DNA of 64,000 nucleotides from Acetobacter sp. GTDB lineage: Bacteria; Pseudomonadota; Alphaproteobacteria; RF32; CAG-239. Under the pieces are notes generated by a model, which was not told the origin of the DNA, did not search any database, and saw nothing but the letters and a program-made list of their open reading frames with translations. Location of the stretch: contig JAMPED010000002.1 of NCBI GenBank assembly GCA_023665325.1, forward strand, positions 124,001 to 188,000, written 5' to 3'. The position numbers and the translations under genes were made by a program. This document shows, piece after piece, positions 16,854 through 27,205 of this stretch (positions are counted from its first letter, which is position 1; each line of letters opens with the position of its first letter).

Positions 16854-19800
16854 TTAGAATATCACAGAACCGTTATAGTTGCCAAATACAGCGCCATTAT
16901 CTGCATTTGGTCTCCAAGAAGTGTAGCTACCTAAAATTACATTTCCTGACATTATGGCTGGTTTACTTGCGGAATGTCCTATAATAAGACCGGTCCTAAC
17001 CGTATTAGATTGAACAGTTATTGCGCAACCAGTTATTGACTTAACAATACCAAAAGTAGACGCGCTACTAGTCGATGTCGAAACCTTAAAAGTACAGCCA
17101 GTAACTATATGAGCCCAATAACCACTCGGTGCATTCGTAATAGTACAATTTGACAAAATCGTTAGCGGCGTCGAAGAAATGCTATACGTCGTAATCGTAC
17201 AATTATTAAACTCTATTATATGGCTTTCAGAAGAACCTCCATACGATACAGAACTAGAAAATGTACAACCTATAAATTTTGCTGAATTCGAAACTGTTAC
17301 AGTACCAGTAAATTTACAACCTATAAATGTTACTTGGCTTGAAAAAGATAATGAATTAAAAGAACAACCTATATAAGTATATCCCGAAGTTACAGAAGTA
17401 AGACCGCTCATCCCGATAGTTGTGCAAGAACTACTGCCGAAAGTTCCTCCTGTTGTTTTTGGAACATACTCATTCCCCGCAGTCAAAATCCCGGAACTGA
17501 GATATACAGGCGTATTAGAACCACCACGCGAAACCGACTGCTCAATAATTTGCCCTGCACTAAATTTTACTAACTTGTAGTCGGCGGTTGTCTTCGTTAA
17601 CGGCGACGGAACACCATCTGCTGTGAAAAAGACAGGCTTGTCTGCTGCGCCAATAGCTGAAGTATTTGCCAACTTCTTTGCTCCGAGTGCGTATATACCC
17701 GCTGGCGACTGCAAAGTCGACTCTGTCGGAACAAATTCTCCGTTCACAAGAGATATCGGAGTGTGTTCTGATACGTAATCTGTCGTCTGTAAATTAACAT
17801 CTACTGCCTTCTTTAGCTTACCATCCACCAACTTAATATATGGTGCAGAATCTCTTCCAATAGACATCAAGGACTCTACAATATCACCATCTTTTGTAAC
17901 ATAAGGAAGAGCAAACTCCGTATCTGCACTCTTGGGTCCACCAATCTGGCTCGTCGTATCTATTTGCTTTGCTCTGCGTGCTCTATACACCTCATCGTTA
18001 GAACGGAAAAGAGTTACATCTTCCTCTACTGACAATGCTCTACAATGATAAGGCAAATCATTTAACTTATCTAAGTTGGGTTTCTTGGTAGCAGAAACAT
18101 CATAGGTCACTTCAACTGATTGATTAGGGTCTCCTTCTGCAATCAACTCTACATCGTCAAATATAGTAATTGAAGTTGACTCCATCTCATCTAACGTTAG
18201 TAACAAAGGTGCTTTCCCTCTTACTATAACCCGTGAGTCGCTTGCTGCTGAAAGTCGTACCTTTGCAGAAGCATTCGTAGTATTTACGGCAACTATTGCC
18301 TTTGAATTCACAAGCTCCAAATTAAGAGTATAGTTACTTGCATCACCTTCAGGCGTATAAATATAAACAGTAGAATTTACAAAACGTAAATTAGTTATAC
18401 CATTTATCAACTTAAATGCCACACTCGAAGATACAAATATATCTGTTGTATCAGAACCAGTAATCGGCAACTCAAGATAAGAACCCAGCCTCGAGGTAGT
18501 TTCCGTCTCCATTGCTGGTAAAAATGTCACTCCGTAAAATACAGTGTTCTCTGCTTTTATTTTTATAAATGTTGGTCTAGAAGCTTGCTCTGTGTTTGTT
18601 TCTGGTACATATGTTGTATATGACTCTAAAGCAATGGGCAAAGCCCCATCCGTTAACGCATACTCTTTTACAGTTGCCAAACTAGACAAAGCTACGCCAG
18701 ACGAAACAAGCGATAAAGTCCCATCTTCTGCTACAACATACTTTGGAGCCATCCCTTCATACATAGCTCTGTGTTGCTCGCTTGTCATAGATTGCACTTT
18801 CGGTGTAAATACTCTATCTATGTCTTCTTTGTGCGCCTCTGACTTTTTCTGAACAAGTAAACGTATAGCACCTGCCGTTGGAAGTTCTCTGTCCCCAATC
18901 TTTTCTGATAAGATGTCCTCCTCCGGGCCCACTATCTTCATCTTTTCTGGTGAACCTGCTTTTACTGGCGGAGTCAATACAGCGTAGCTATGCGACGAGA
19001 TTTCTCCTCCCTCCATTACAGGCTCGAGCATATCTTGCTTTTTACCTATCTCAACCTTCAACTCGTCTCTAAGAGTATCATCGGCTGTCTTAATTGCATC
19101 ATACACAGCCTTAGCTCCCGGAATGTCTGAAGCTTTAGACGAACTCGTAACAGTCGTCGTAGGTTTATAAGTCAGTGTCGGCTTTATGGGTTGCCCTTCT
19201 GCTGTCTGGGTCGGCATCGTTAAAAATGCATCTTGGTCTATGGCGTCAGATACATCCAAATACTTATTTGCTGCTTTTTGTGGTGTTAAGTAATAATCCC
19301 CAATAACTTTGTCACTTGTTAACAATGTCTTAAATTGACTATCCGTTATAGAACGAATAACCTTGACACCACTGTTATCTTCAATATGGAACCAGTCCCC
19401 AGTCGTCGGCAACGTTGGTTGCTTTGTAGCTAAGCGGTCGTTTGTTTCCTTTGCTATATATGCCACAAGCTTTGTTACGGCCGAAGCAGTGGGTATATGC
19501 TCTGGCTCAGCGTAATTAGGCGTAGAACTATTAAACCAATCCGTAGATTGATAACCTTTCTCGCCTGTATCCCTAATTGTTTCGTCTGGTGTAGCGGAAA
19601 TATCGCTAATAATACGACGAGAAGCTACTTCTCCTTGCGTACCAGTCGCCTGAACAAGATAGTTTGTTCCGTATGCTGGAATTTTATTCTGTTTCTCAAG
19701 AATAGCATCTGCAACAGAATTTGGTAAATTGAGTATGCTCTTTTGCCCTTCAAGCCCCTTCAACTTATTAACTAAGTCCAGCGTTATAGTTGAATTTAAT

Positions 19801-22751
19801 GCAAGCAATTGAGCAGAGCCCAAAACCGACGTCTGGTTGGCATAATGCACCCAAGTAATCGAAGAGTCATTTATATTTGGAGCCGCAATAGCTATTGCAG
19901 ACTGTCTAAAATAATGAACATCTTCCTCAAGGTCTTCTACCCGCAAGTCGGGGAAATCTGCTTCCTTTAACTCTATCTTTGTGGCAAAAGTCTCGCCCGA
20001 ACCGCTCAGCGAAGTATAAGCAAAATACGGTGCTCGGTCCCCCGTAACCAACTCTTTTGAAGTTACTGGCTGGTCCCCATTATATAAAACTGAAGCAGCG
20101 CGCAAATCCAAGATGTCATCAAAGATTACAGCCTCTTGTGTAGCTCCTGATGCTTTCTTCGTCAAATAACGACCGGTACCTGTCTTTACATTATCCAGTT
20201 GCGCCTTTGTTACAAGCTTATTTTCTGGGTCACCTAAATTTCCATCAACCGCTGGTACTCTTGCCAATAAATCTCGAAGCGGGGAATAAACTTCCCTGTA
20301 AACAACTTGCGAAGACGGGTACTTAACGGGGCTATCCGTGAGAGTAGAACCGGTCTCCTTGTTCTCTACCTTTTCTACCTCATCTGGAATAATTGTCGAA
20401 CCGCCACCCTGTGATATCTTGTCCTTTAATTCATCGGACAAAGCGTCGTATGGAATTTTGTTTGTTCCACCCACCTTATAAGCACTTGAATTTAATGCCT
20501 TAAATTCTGCGGCTGAAGCAAACTCGTCCACATCTTTATGAGCAGCTGAACCCAGCGGAAGCGTAAATTCTTTCGACATTACTGTCTTTCCGTCTTTTAT
20601 TGCTTGTATAACAAATACACCGAGCTTGGTTTTTCCAGTCTCTTTATCTGTAACTGTTAAAATTTCAATTTCGTCAATAAATCCTGTAACAATTTTTGAC
20701 GATATATCAAACAACCTCGAACTTATCTCTCTGAGATGCTCATCCAAATAAGGGGAGTCTACAGCATACCCCTGATTGTCCCCCGTACGATAGCCAGCGT
20801 ATATCTGATTAGCGCCAAGACCATCATTATCAATTCGTCCGCCGTCTGCTGGTAATGACGACGCCTCCATATCAAAAGCAAATGTTCCTAATGCGTAAGT
20901 TGCGCCCTTCGTTATAGAAATAGGGGCAAAAGAGCGACTATCCCCTTTCAATGCTACGCCATCATATAGTCCAACAAATGATTTTGTTTCTGCGCTAACC
21001 GCCTGTGACTTTTTCACAGTTGTAGCACAAGAACCAGAAAGCATTACAAATGTTCCGCGCTCTGCAACTGAAACACAAGCTCTAACGCAATCGTGTAATA
21101 TTGCTGTAGCATCCGACAATATGCTAAGACCTGCTGAATTTGTAAAATTACAACAGTCAAATTCTACTGTCCCAGTAGTTACTTGAACAGTGCCATTAAA
21201 TGTACAATGTGAAAAATGAACTACATCTTTAGTAGCAATTGTAACAGCGCCACTAAAAGTCAAATTGTCTACGTAAATTTGACTTGCGCCTTCAATTGTC
21301 ATAAAAGACGAAATAGCAATATCTCTGAATCCGATATTTTCCGAATTCTTGTCTACAAATATGCTACGAACAATTGTGCTAGCTCTAGCACCAACAGCAG
21401 CACCAGTAAAGCTCTTATTGCTCTGACCCATTACGTTAAGGTCTTCGTCATACTCTCCCGCCGCAAATACAACAGTACCATCTGACTGAGCATTAAAACT
21501 TCTTAAAGCATCTGTCCCTTTCTTATATGGTGCAAACTCGAGCCCTTCCGACGCACCCGTATATGCGCTGTCCACATATCGAGTTGTTTGCGGAGTATAA
21601 ATCGGCAGCAATTGCCCGTTTCTTACCATTTTTAACTTATTATCTATAAGGCCTTTCGGCAAGTTATAATCCGAAAATACCTGCATCAGTTTCTTATGGT
21701 AAGTATCTACAACGTCAAGAGTATAAACTCGCTTATTGCTGACTATGGTACAAAAAGCTCCTGTACCACCATCTGAAACAATCTCAACTGGAACGTCCGT
21801 CGACAAATCAACAGTGGAGTCAATCATTTCAATGGAAACTATACTCCCTGCGGCCGTAGTCTGTGAAATAAAGCCAAGCGAGCCCGAAATAAAGCACTTG
21901 CTACAAACTGAATATCCCGAACCGCCAGACGTAATAGTTATTGTGTGTGAATATCGGTCAGTAAGAACTACATCTGCAGTATTTGCAATATCCTCAATTT
22001 GCTTTTTATTTAACTCAGAAGTCTCTTCAACAGTATGTAACCTCTCCTCGTGGTCAATCGTCGTTGCTTTAACTTCTTTTACTGTCTCTACGTGCTCTGC
22101 CGTAACACCCGAGTTAAGAGCAGCCTCTTGACTCTCGGTCAATATAACGGCCGCCGAATCTGGCTCCCAAGAATGCCCGTCGAAGATAAAGGCGTAATCA
22201 TAGCCATCTACTTTCGCTGTATCGGTTGCTACAATTTCTTCTATTTCTTTTCCATCTACATACCAAGGTCCTTTTTCAAGTGAATCCAAGTCAGTGAACA
22301 TTGCGCCCGTTGGCGTAAAGGTTACCAGACGCCCAAAACGGCCATTTATGCGCTTTTCAATTTCGCGCACAACAGTTGAAATCGCGGCCAGTCTGTTTTC
22401 ACTGGTCGCTTCTGAATCAAGTAATACTTGAATCCCTGGAATCGTTATCTTTTCGAGAGTTTCTATCTTGCCTGCCGCCAAGGTAGACTCGCTCGTTAAA
22501 TCGCCGAGGCGGTCTGTAATAGACTTGAGCAAAATATTGACTTCGTCTTTTGTATAAACGATGTCGTTATTTACCATACTTGGCAATTCGGAAAAACGAG
22601 CGACGCCGTTACCGAATTTCAAGTCAATGGGTTTCATTGTGTCATTGTCGAATACGCAGGCTACTTCACCTGGCAACAGCAATGGGTTCGCTGCCTGCCA
22701 ATCGATAAGTCTGCCATACATCAACTGAATTTGGTCTCTTGTCTGTGCCAT
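16854..22751 (-). CDS. Giant baseplate-associated fibre with beta-helix regions
   Basis: 1965 residues, the largest gene here. The N-terminus (LLLPGEVACVFDND...KFGNGVARFSELP) matches the start of many phage fibre proteins, the 'GEVA...iGdG...w..LP' module used to attach to the virion. Residues 410-620 and 1790-1960 show short strands with regularly spaced Cys/Phe/Thr and 'GCxF', 'NCTI' turns, typical of a right-handed parallel beta-helix. Between them are repeated folded units separated by KTTADYKL-like linkers. No catalytic motif is visible. It follows its own promoter motif and is followed by two members of the variable family, which may decorate it. Confidence 0.75.
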   Translation of the reverse strand: MAQTRDQIQLMYGRLIDWQAANPLLLPGEVACVFDNDTMKPIDLKFGNGVARFSELPSMVNNDIVYTKDEVNILLKSITDRLGDLTSESTLAAGKIETLEKITIPGIQVLLDSEATSENRLAAISTVVREIEKRINGRFGRLVTFTPTGAMFTDLDSLEKGPWYVDGKEIEEIVATDTAKVDGYDYAFIFDGHSWEPDSAAVILTESQEAALNSGVTAEHVETVKEVKATTIDHEERLHTVEETSELNKKQIEDIANTADVVLTDRYSHTITITSGGSGYSVCSKCFISGSLGFISQTTAAGSIVSIEMIDSTVDLSTDVPVEIVSDGGTGAFCTIVSNKRVYTLDVVDTYHKKLMQVFSDYNLPKGLIDNKLKMVRNGQLLPIYTPQTTRYVDSAYTGASEGLEFAPYKKGTDALRSFNAQSDGTVVFAAGEYDEDLNVMGQSNKSFTGAAVGARASTIVRSIFVDKNSENIGFRDIAISSFMTIEGASQIYVDNLTFSGAVTIATKDVVHFSHCTFNGTVQVTTGTVEFDCCNFTNSAGLSILSDATAILHDCVRACVSVAERGTFVMLSGSCATTVKKSQAVSAETKSFVGLYDGVALKGDSRSFAPISITKGATYALGTFAFDMEASSLPADGGRIDNDGLGANQIYAGYRTGDNQGYAVDSPYLDEHLREISSRLFDISSKIVTGFIDEIEILTVTDKETGKTKLGVFVIQAIKDGKTVMSKEFTLPLGSAAHKDVDEFASAAEFKALNSSAYKVGGTNKIPYDALSDELKDKISQGGGSTIIPDEVEKVENKETGSTLTDSPVKYPSSQVVYREVYSPLRDLLARVPAVDGNLGDPENKLVTKAQLDNVKTGTGRYLTKKASGATQEAVIFDDILDLRAASVLYNGDQPVTSKELVTGDRAPYFAYTSLSGSGETFATKIELKEADFPDLRVEDLEEDVHYFRQSAIAIAAPNINDSSITWVHYANQTSVLGSAQLLALNSTITLDLVNKLKGLEGQKSILNLPNSVADAILEKQNKIPAYGTNYLVQATGTQGEVASRRIISDISATPDETIRDTGEKGYQSTDWFNSSTPNYAEPEHIPTASAVTKLVAYIAKETNDRLATKQPTLPTTGDWFHIEDNSGVKVIRSITDSQFKTLLTSDKVIGDYYLTPQKAANKYLDVSDAIDQDAFLTMPTQTAEGQPIKPTLTYKPTTTVTSSSKASDIPGAKAVYDAIKTADDTLRDELKVEIGKKQDMLEPVMEGGEISSHSYAVLTPPVKAGSPEKMKIVGPEEDILSEKIGDRELPTAGAIRLLVQKKSEAHKEDIDRVFTPKVQSMTSEQHRAMYEGMAPKYVVAEDGTLSLVSSGVALSSLATVKEYALTDGALPIALESYTTYVPETNTEQASRPTFIKIKAENTVFYGVTFLPAMETETTSRLGSYLELPITGSDTTDIFVSSSVAFKLINGITNLRFVNSTVYIYTPEGDASNYTLNLELVNSKAIVAVNTTNASAKVRLSAASDSRVIVRGKAPLLLTLDEMESTSITIFDDVELIAEGDPNQSVEVTYDVSATKKPNLDKLNDLPYHCRALSVEEDVTLFRSNDEVYRARRAKQIDTTSQIGGPKSADTEFALPYVTKDGDIVESLMSIGRDSAPYIKLVDGKLKKAVDVNLQTTDYVSEHTPISLVNGEFVPTESTLQSPAGIYALGAKKLANTSAIGAADKPVFFTADGVPSPLTKTTADYKLVKFSAGQIIEQSVSRGGSNTPVYLSSGILTAGNEYVPKTTGGTFGSSSCTTIGMSGLTSVTSGYTYIGCSFNSLSFSSQVTFIGCKFTGTVTVSNSAKFIGCTFSSSVSYGGSSESHIIEFNNCTITTYSISSTPLTILSNCTITNAPSGYWAHIVTGCTFKVSTSTSSASTFGIVKSITGCAITVQSNTVRTGLIIGHSASKPAIMSGNVILGSYTSWRPNADNGAVFGNYNGSVIF

Positions 22752-22804
22752 TTATTCTACCTCGACTATGATACTTTGGTCAAAAACCAAACTACGTTTC
22801 TTCG

Positions 22805-22822
22805 TTACAGTCAGTATTGAAC
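22805..22822 (-). promoter_or_regulatory. Repeated late-promoter-like motif upstream of giant fibre
   Basis: Minus strand GTTCAATACTGACTGTAA, one of the best matches to the consensus. It lies 54 bases before the ATG at 22751 and touches the stop codon of the upstream gene. Confidence 0.7.
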
Positions 22823-23523
22823 TAATCTGCTGTTTCTTTGTTGCCCTTAAAAACGACTTCTGCTTGCCCTTTCTTTCCTTGCTCTCCACTCGTCTGTGCC
22901 TGAACGATAACATTATAAACATAAGACCTATCTTCTGTCGTATGATATACATTCACATTCTTCAAATCAAAAGAAAGCCTGCACTTATATAACTGAGCCT
23001 TGTCTGATTGCTGTGCATTTACTTGCGTAATCTGCGGACCCATTTCAATGTCCATTTTCATTTCTGCTGCAGCAATCTTTTCTGGTTGCCCTGGAACATC
23101 TACTGGCAATCGTATGAATGCTGATAACTCACAGTAAGTACGCAATCTTCCATACAACGAAGTTGCTAAATCTTCTGAAATTTTGCGCGTTTCCGCAAAT
23201 ATCGTTACAACATAATGCAATGTACAACGATAGTAAGTTAACTTACTTTCTGAGCCTACACCGTCTAACTTATAGTTGTCATACAAATGTACGCGCTTCG
23301 TTTGATTGTAGTCCGTTATGTCAATTACATCGCTACGAATAACACCTATAAAAGGCAATTCTATGTTGTCTTGCCTCTTATTTTCTTCTTGCCCTGCCTG
23401 ACTATAAAGCTGGTCATCCTGGTCAGCAGTAGCCGCAGAAAAGACAGAGACTCGCCTGCCATTAACAGACGAAGTCATCTTTCTTATATGCTCTATTACT
23501 ACCTTATCTACTGCGTCAAGCAT
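22822..23523 (-). CDS. Tail completion/terminator-like protein (candidate)
   Basis: 233 residues. Residues 1-120 contain a helix, an insertion, then FIGVIRSDVIDITDYNQ and YYRCTLHYVVTIFAETRK. The alternating helix and strand order resembles tail terminator proteins that cap the tube, but the match is weak. The last 40 residues are Gln/Gly/Lys-rich. It lies in the block of head and neck candidates (27152-22822). It ends in TAG, one of the cases showing TAG is a normal stop here. Confidence 0.45.
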   Translation of the reverse strand: MLDAVDKVVIEHIRKMTSSVNGRRVSVFSAATADQDDQLYSQAGQEENKRQDNIELPFIGVIRSDVIDITDYNQTKRVHLYDNYKLDGVGSESKLTYYRCTLHYVVTIFAETRKISEDLATSLYGRLRTYCELSAFIRLPVDVPGQPEKIAAAEMKMDIEMGPQITQVNAQQSDKAQLYKCRLSFDLKNVNVYHTTEDRSYVYNVIVQAQTSGEQGKKGQAEVVFKGNKETAD

Positions 23524-23534
23524 TTATTTACCTC

Positions 23535-25148
23535 TTAGGCTTTTTCTGCTGCCAAAGTTGCATCAATCCAAGAAATAAGCTGGTCAGCAGTGCAACCAAT
23601 CATTTCTGCATAAGTGGTTGCGCCGTTACGCATCCGCATAAGCTTTTGTCTCGTATATCCTTTCAACAAAGACATTATTCTATCGCGCTCTTTGTGGTCG
23701 GGCAAGGTTTCTTTATTCACCTCTTTCCCGTTTCCAAAAGTAGCACTACTCTTTTTTCTGGCTTCCAAAGCAGCGTTCAAATCTTCTGCCAAGTCTTTAT
23801 ATTCTTCGTATTTTCCCCACTCATCATCTTCACGTATAAAATCAAGCCATTTCATATCGTCGGGCTTTCCTGTTGGTGACTCTGGGTGCCAAGGGGAACT
23901 CTCATCATTCTTAAATGTAAGAGAAACTTTGTCAGCTCTGGCTGCCAAAAGTATCAATGCCAAATGTTGTTTGTTGGTTAAATCAAGACCATTCAACATC
24001 TTCTCTTTTGAGAACAACTTCTTGAAAAACGGGTCTGATGTCATTACGGCAAATACATTTGCGTCAATATGCGATTCACCTACTGCCTTTGCATACTCAA
24101 GAATCTTCATATCTAAGGCTGAAAATACAGAAGCGTGTTTCTGCATAATAGCCTGTATACTCGTGTCTGCTAAATCAATTAACCCTTTCTCGGTTAAAAT
24201 CTGTTTTAGCATTGTTGCTTTTTGGTTTACAGTAGCTTTATTCCAAAGCCCGTCTAGCTGCTCCGGATTCAAACCCTCATAAGAACCACCATCGCCAGCC
24301 AAAGAAGTAAATCCATCAGCCAAACTGGAATCCATTGTATATCCTACAATTTTCTTTGTCTTCTGCTTTGCTATTTGATTTATATAAACAACAACCATTT
24401 CAGCTAGCTTATTATAAAGCTTTTCTGCTAAATCTAGTTGCTTTTGGTCTGTTGTGTCTGCTGGAATCTTTTTGAGCTCAGCGATAACTGACGAATATTT
24501 ACTGTCAATCTTAAATTTTCCGTCCCCAGCAATCATCGGACTCTTTTCCCAAATGGCGTTATTCCCGTCGTTGCCATAAGTAAGAACAAAGAACTCAGCG
24601 GGGTCAGAACTAGTAGATATAGCCTCACGAGCCTTTTCTACAAAATAACGAGCTGCCTGCACTGGTTGTATAATAGCATCTGCTGGCGTTTTTGTGTTCA
24701 TTACTTTCTGAATAAACTTTTCGTTGTTTGCAAACAGCGGTACTACATTGTTCGTTTGGGCTTTCGACTGATTTAACTTATTCGCTGCTGCGCCTTTTGC
24801 ACCACGAAATAAATTACCTGCTGCCTTAAAGAAGTCTTTCGGCCCTTCGGTAGCAGATTCCTCAAAAGCTTCGAGAACGGCGTCCTCTGAATAATAAGGC
24901 GCATCCTGCTTGGCGACTACCAAGTCATCTGGAAACGGTATGGCGTGCTGTTTGCAGAAGTTAATCAACTGCAACTTGTCCATAGGGTTGTCCAACGAAC
25001 CTTCGACGTGAATGTCAATAGCTATATTCGGGTCTGATACGTCAAGTGGAGCTTCTTCGTTGCTGTCGTAACAGCAAGCATCATACTCTCTTGGAGTACC
25101 GTCGAAATGTTCTTTTGCGTAACCGATAAATTTTTTATTAGTATTCAT
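23535..25148 (-). CDS. Hypothetical structural protein (537 aa)
   Basis: Family not recognised. Residues 1-75 contain a small acidic domain, then PYYSEDAVLEAFEESATEGPKDFFKAAG near 85-112, which includes SATE|G, a possible prohead protease site. It is followed by a helical amphipathic segment (NLFRGAKGAAANKL), as in propeptides or internal head proteins. The remaining 400 residues are mainly helical. Its start overlaps the upstream connector candidate. Roles that fit are internal head protein or portal-associated protein. I see no portal or terminase signature. Confidence 0.6.
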   Translation of the reverse strand: MNTNKKFIGYAKEHFDGTPREYDACCYDSNEEAPLDVSDPNIAIDIHVEGSLDNPMDKLQLINFCKQHAIPFPDDLVVAKQDAPYYSEDAVLEAFEESATEGPKDFFKAAGNLFRGAKGAAANKLNQSKAQTNNVVPLFANNEKFIQKVMNTKTPADAIIQPVQAARYFVEKAREAISTSSDPAEFFVLTYGNDGNNAIWEKSPMIAGDGKFKIDSKYSSVIAELKKIPADTTDQKQLDLAEKLYNKLAEMVVVYINQIAKQKTKKIVGYTMDSSLADGFTSLAGDGGSYEGLNPEQLDGLWNKATVNQKATMLKQILTEKGLIDLADTSIQAIMQKHASVFSALDMKILEYAKAVGESHIDANVFAVMTSDPFFKKLFSKEKMLNGLDLTNKQHLALILLAARADKVSLTFKNDESSPWHPESPTGKPDDMKWLDFIREDDEWGKYEEYKDLAEDLNAALEARKKSSATFGNGKEVNKETLPDHKERDRIMSLLKGYTRQKLMRMRNGATTYAEMIGCTADQLISWIDATLAAEKA

Positions 25149-25635
25149 CTATCTCTCCTAACTTGGACGTATCCAAGAATATTGATTTATCGCCTTCATA
25201 CGGCTTAACCGTTTCTTCTGGTTCTGAGCCAACTACGGGAACGATTTGACAAGTTACAAATGCTGGGTATAAAATTCCTGTTTGCAATTTTGTTACTCTA
25301 AATAATCTTCCGGCATCTGGTTTTAATGGGTCTTTTACTTCGTATAATGCTCCTTGCTGTATCCCCGGTGTATCAAAGTGAACATTTATAAGACTTGCCT
25401 CTTGGTCTAACTCTGTTACCCAACCAAGTTTCTTCAATGTACTTATCTTCGGTACTTGGTCAAATAAGATTTTACAAGGAATGGGGTCAAAGTAATTTGC
25501 GCTTATTTCTCCTGCTACTGTAAAATGCTTCCCAGGCTTTGGCTGATAATACAGAGCTGATATGCCGTACATATCCAACTGCTCCGAAGCATAGTAGCGA
25601 AATATGGTCAAATCATTTTGAAGTATCGAATCCAC
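25138..25635 (-). CDS. Head closure/connector-like protein (candidate)
   Basis: 165 residues from a GTG at 25635 with GAGG upstream. It is mostly beta with a Tyr-rich start (FRYYASEQLDMYGISALYYQP) and a barrel-like middle (LYEVKDPLKPDAGRLFRVTKLQ). Small beta-barrel proteins of this size form the head-closure ring in many tailed phages. The gene lies between the zinc-containing 504-residue protein and the 537-residue protein and overlaps the latter. Assignment rests on size and strand content only. Confidence 0.4.
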   Translation of the reverse strand: MDSILQNDLTIFRYYASEQLDMYGISALYYQPKPGKHFTVAGEISANYFDPIPCKILFDQVPKISTLKKLGWVTELDQEASLINVHFDTPGIQQGALYEVKDPLKPDAGRLFRVTKLQTGILYPAFVTCQIVPVVGSEPEETVKPYEGDKSIFLDTSKLGEIDEY

Positions 25636-25637
25636 GC

Positions 25638-27152
25638 TTATTCTACCTCGACGTCAAAATCTTCGTCTTCTATGAAGTCGTATTCATCATAGTCTTCGAC
25701 GTTGTCTGGAATTATAATCTTTATTCCGCTTGCCGCAAACAACTCAAAGTCTTTTTCGTCCCATACAGGCGGCTCATAATAATTTCCACTGTCTCTGGAA
25801 GCTGTCTGTCCAGTAACCTCTCCGTGATGCTCTACTTCTACCTCTATACCAAGACGACCATCGTCTTCAATATAATACTTAATGTCTGTTACCTTATGGT
25901 CAAAATCATTTGCTGTCCAATCAAGATAATAGGTATCATCGTAGCATTCTTGTTCGTGCCCTTCTTCTCTTAAATCAAAGAACTCTGCATTTGCAAGAAT
26001 AAAGTCATCTACGAGCTCTGTCGTGTTTTTTAACTCGTCCCCGTTTACAACGTGGAACTCTCTTTCAAATGCACCTATCTTTTCTGCATAAATTTGATTT
26101 TCTGGGTCTTCAAGAAATTCCTTTGCTTGTACTGACAAAACACCTTGTTCGACGGGCATAGCTTGATGCAGCACACCGTTAAGAGCTGCTATAATAAATG
26201 AATAATGGTCGGGCTGTGAAAGCAGCTGACTGTCTGGAATGTCGTCTGTTGAGCCCATTGCATTTTCATCTTTATCATAAAGTGTAAATTGCGTTGAGTA
26301 AGTTCCTGCTTGCCCGTTCTGGTCTACCGCAACAGTTATTCCTTCTGCTCTGTGCATAGCCTCAAAGTCATCTACAGCCCTGCCAATAACTTCTGCGATT
26401 GCGTCCTCGTCCGCTTCATCGACCTCAGTAGCTGGAACAGATTCGTCTGCAACAGTTGCTGCTACCTCATCATATTCTTCACCAAGCTCGTCATAGTATC
26501 TATTGAGTGTTTGAAGAATGGTCTCACTTCCTTCTCTCTCATTTGTATAAAAGATTTGCAAGTCGGACATCGTTTTCAAGCCAATCTTCTTTGAGAGTCG
26601 AACAACATCGTCGAGCTTATCAGTAGAACTGGTACCGCCCATAAATACTTCTTCGTATGAAACTTTGGCTCCGACGTATCTTTGCTGAAAGCTTTCTTTC
26701 GCCAAAGCAATCGTCTTTGACTGAGCAAGACCTACATCAACAGAACCGTTTGGCAATTTATTGACTATCTGCGGAACATAGCCATTATCGTCTGGCAACT
26801 GTGCCAGCTGATTTACTGCTTTCTCTGGGTCTTCTGCGTCAACCCGAAGCCAGCCGTCATCTGTCAATTTAACATCCCCACCTACTCTGGCAAGCTGACT
26901 ACGATACTTCTGCTCGTATTTCTTTAATATAGCTAATGTGCTATCTGGCAAATCCGATAACTTTTCTTCTGCTGAAGTATCCCCGTTCAGTAAAGAAATG
27001 ATTTGCTCTTCTGCTGTCATATCACCGTCTTCATAGTCGACTAAGCCAGCATCAACAGCACACGTTTCACAGTAAGTAACACCATCTTTAATGGCCCCTA
27101 CTTCAACGTCTGTATCGAAAATCTTATCACAAATATCACAATGCGAAATCAT
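25638..27152 (-). CDS. Acidic structural protein with N-terminal zinc-ribbon-like motif
   Basis: 504 residues, very acidic, especially the final 20 residues (DYDEYDFIEDEDFDVEVE). Residues 1-35 hold CDIC and, after about 20 residues, CETC, a four-Cys pattern like a zinc ribbon. The middle includes AKES and ADES, possible A-x-E|S sites for the prohead protease. I do not recognise a family. Acidic composition and the block in which it lies suggest a head or neck protein or a DNA-mimic-like internal protein. The gene has its own promoter motif 21 bases upstream. Confidence 0.65.
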   Translation of the reverse strand: MISHCDICDKIFDTDVEVGAIKDGVTYCETCAVDAGLVDYEDGDMTAEEQIISLLNGDTSAEEKLSDLPDSTLAILKKYEQKYRSQLARVGGDVKLTDDGWLRVDAEDPEKAVNQLAQLPDDNGYVPQIVNKLPNGSVDVGLAQSKTIALAKESFQQRYVGAKVSYEEVFMGGTSSTDKLDDVVRLSKKIGLKTMSDLQIFYTNEREGSETILQTLNRYYDELGEEYDEVAATVADESVPATEVDEADEDAIAEVIGRAVDDFEAMHRAEGITVAVDQNGQAGTYSTQFTLYDKDENAMGSTDDIPDSQLLSQPDHYSFIIAALNGVLHQAMPVEQGVLSVQAKEFLEDPENQIYAEKIGAFEREFHVVNGDELKNTTELVDDFILANAEFFDLREEGHEQECYDDTYYLDWTANDFDHKVTDIKYYIEDDGRLGIEVEVEHHGEVTGQTASRDSGNYYEPPVWDEKDFELFAASGIKIIIPDNVEDYDEYDFIEDEDFDVEVE

Positions 27153-27172
27153 AATTATCCTGTCTCCTTGTC

Positions 27173-27190
27173 GTTACGTTCAGTATTGCA
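27173..27190 (-). promoter_or_regulatory. Repeated late-promoter-like motif
   Basis: Minus strand TGCAATACTGAACGTAAC, matching the core AATAYTGA and the GTAAC end, 21 bases before the ATG at 27152. Confidence 0.55.
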
Positions 27191-27205
27191 TTTGTTCTCA
27201 AATTG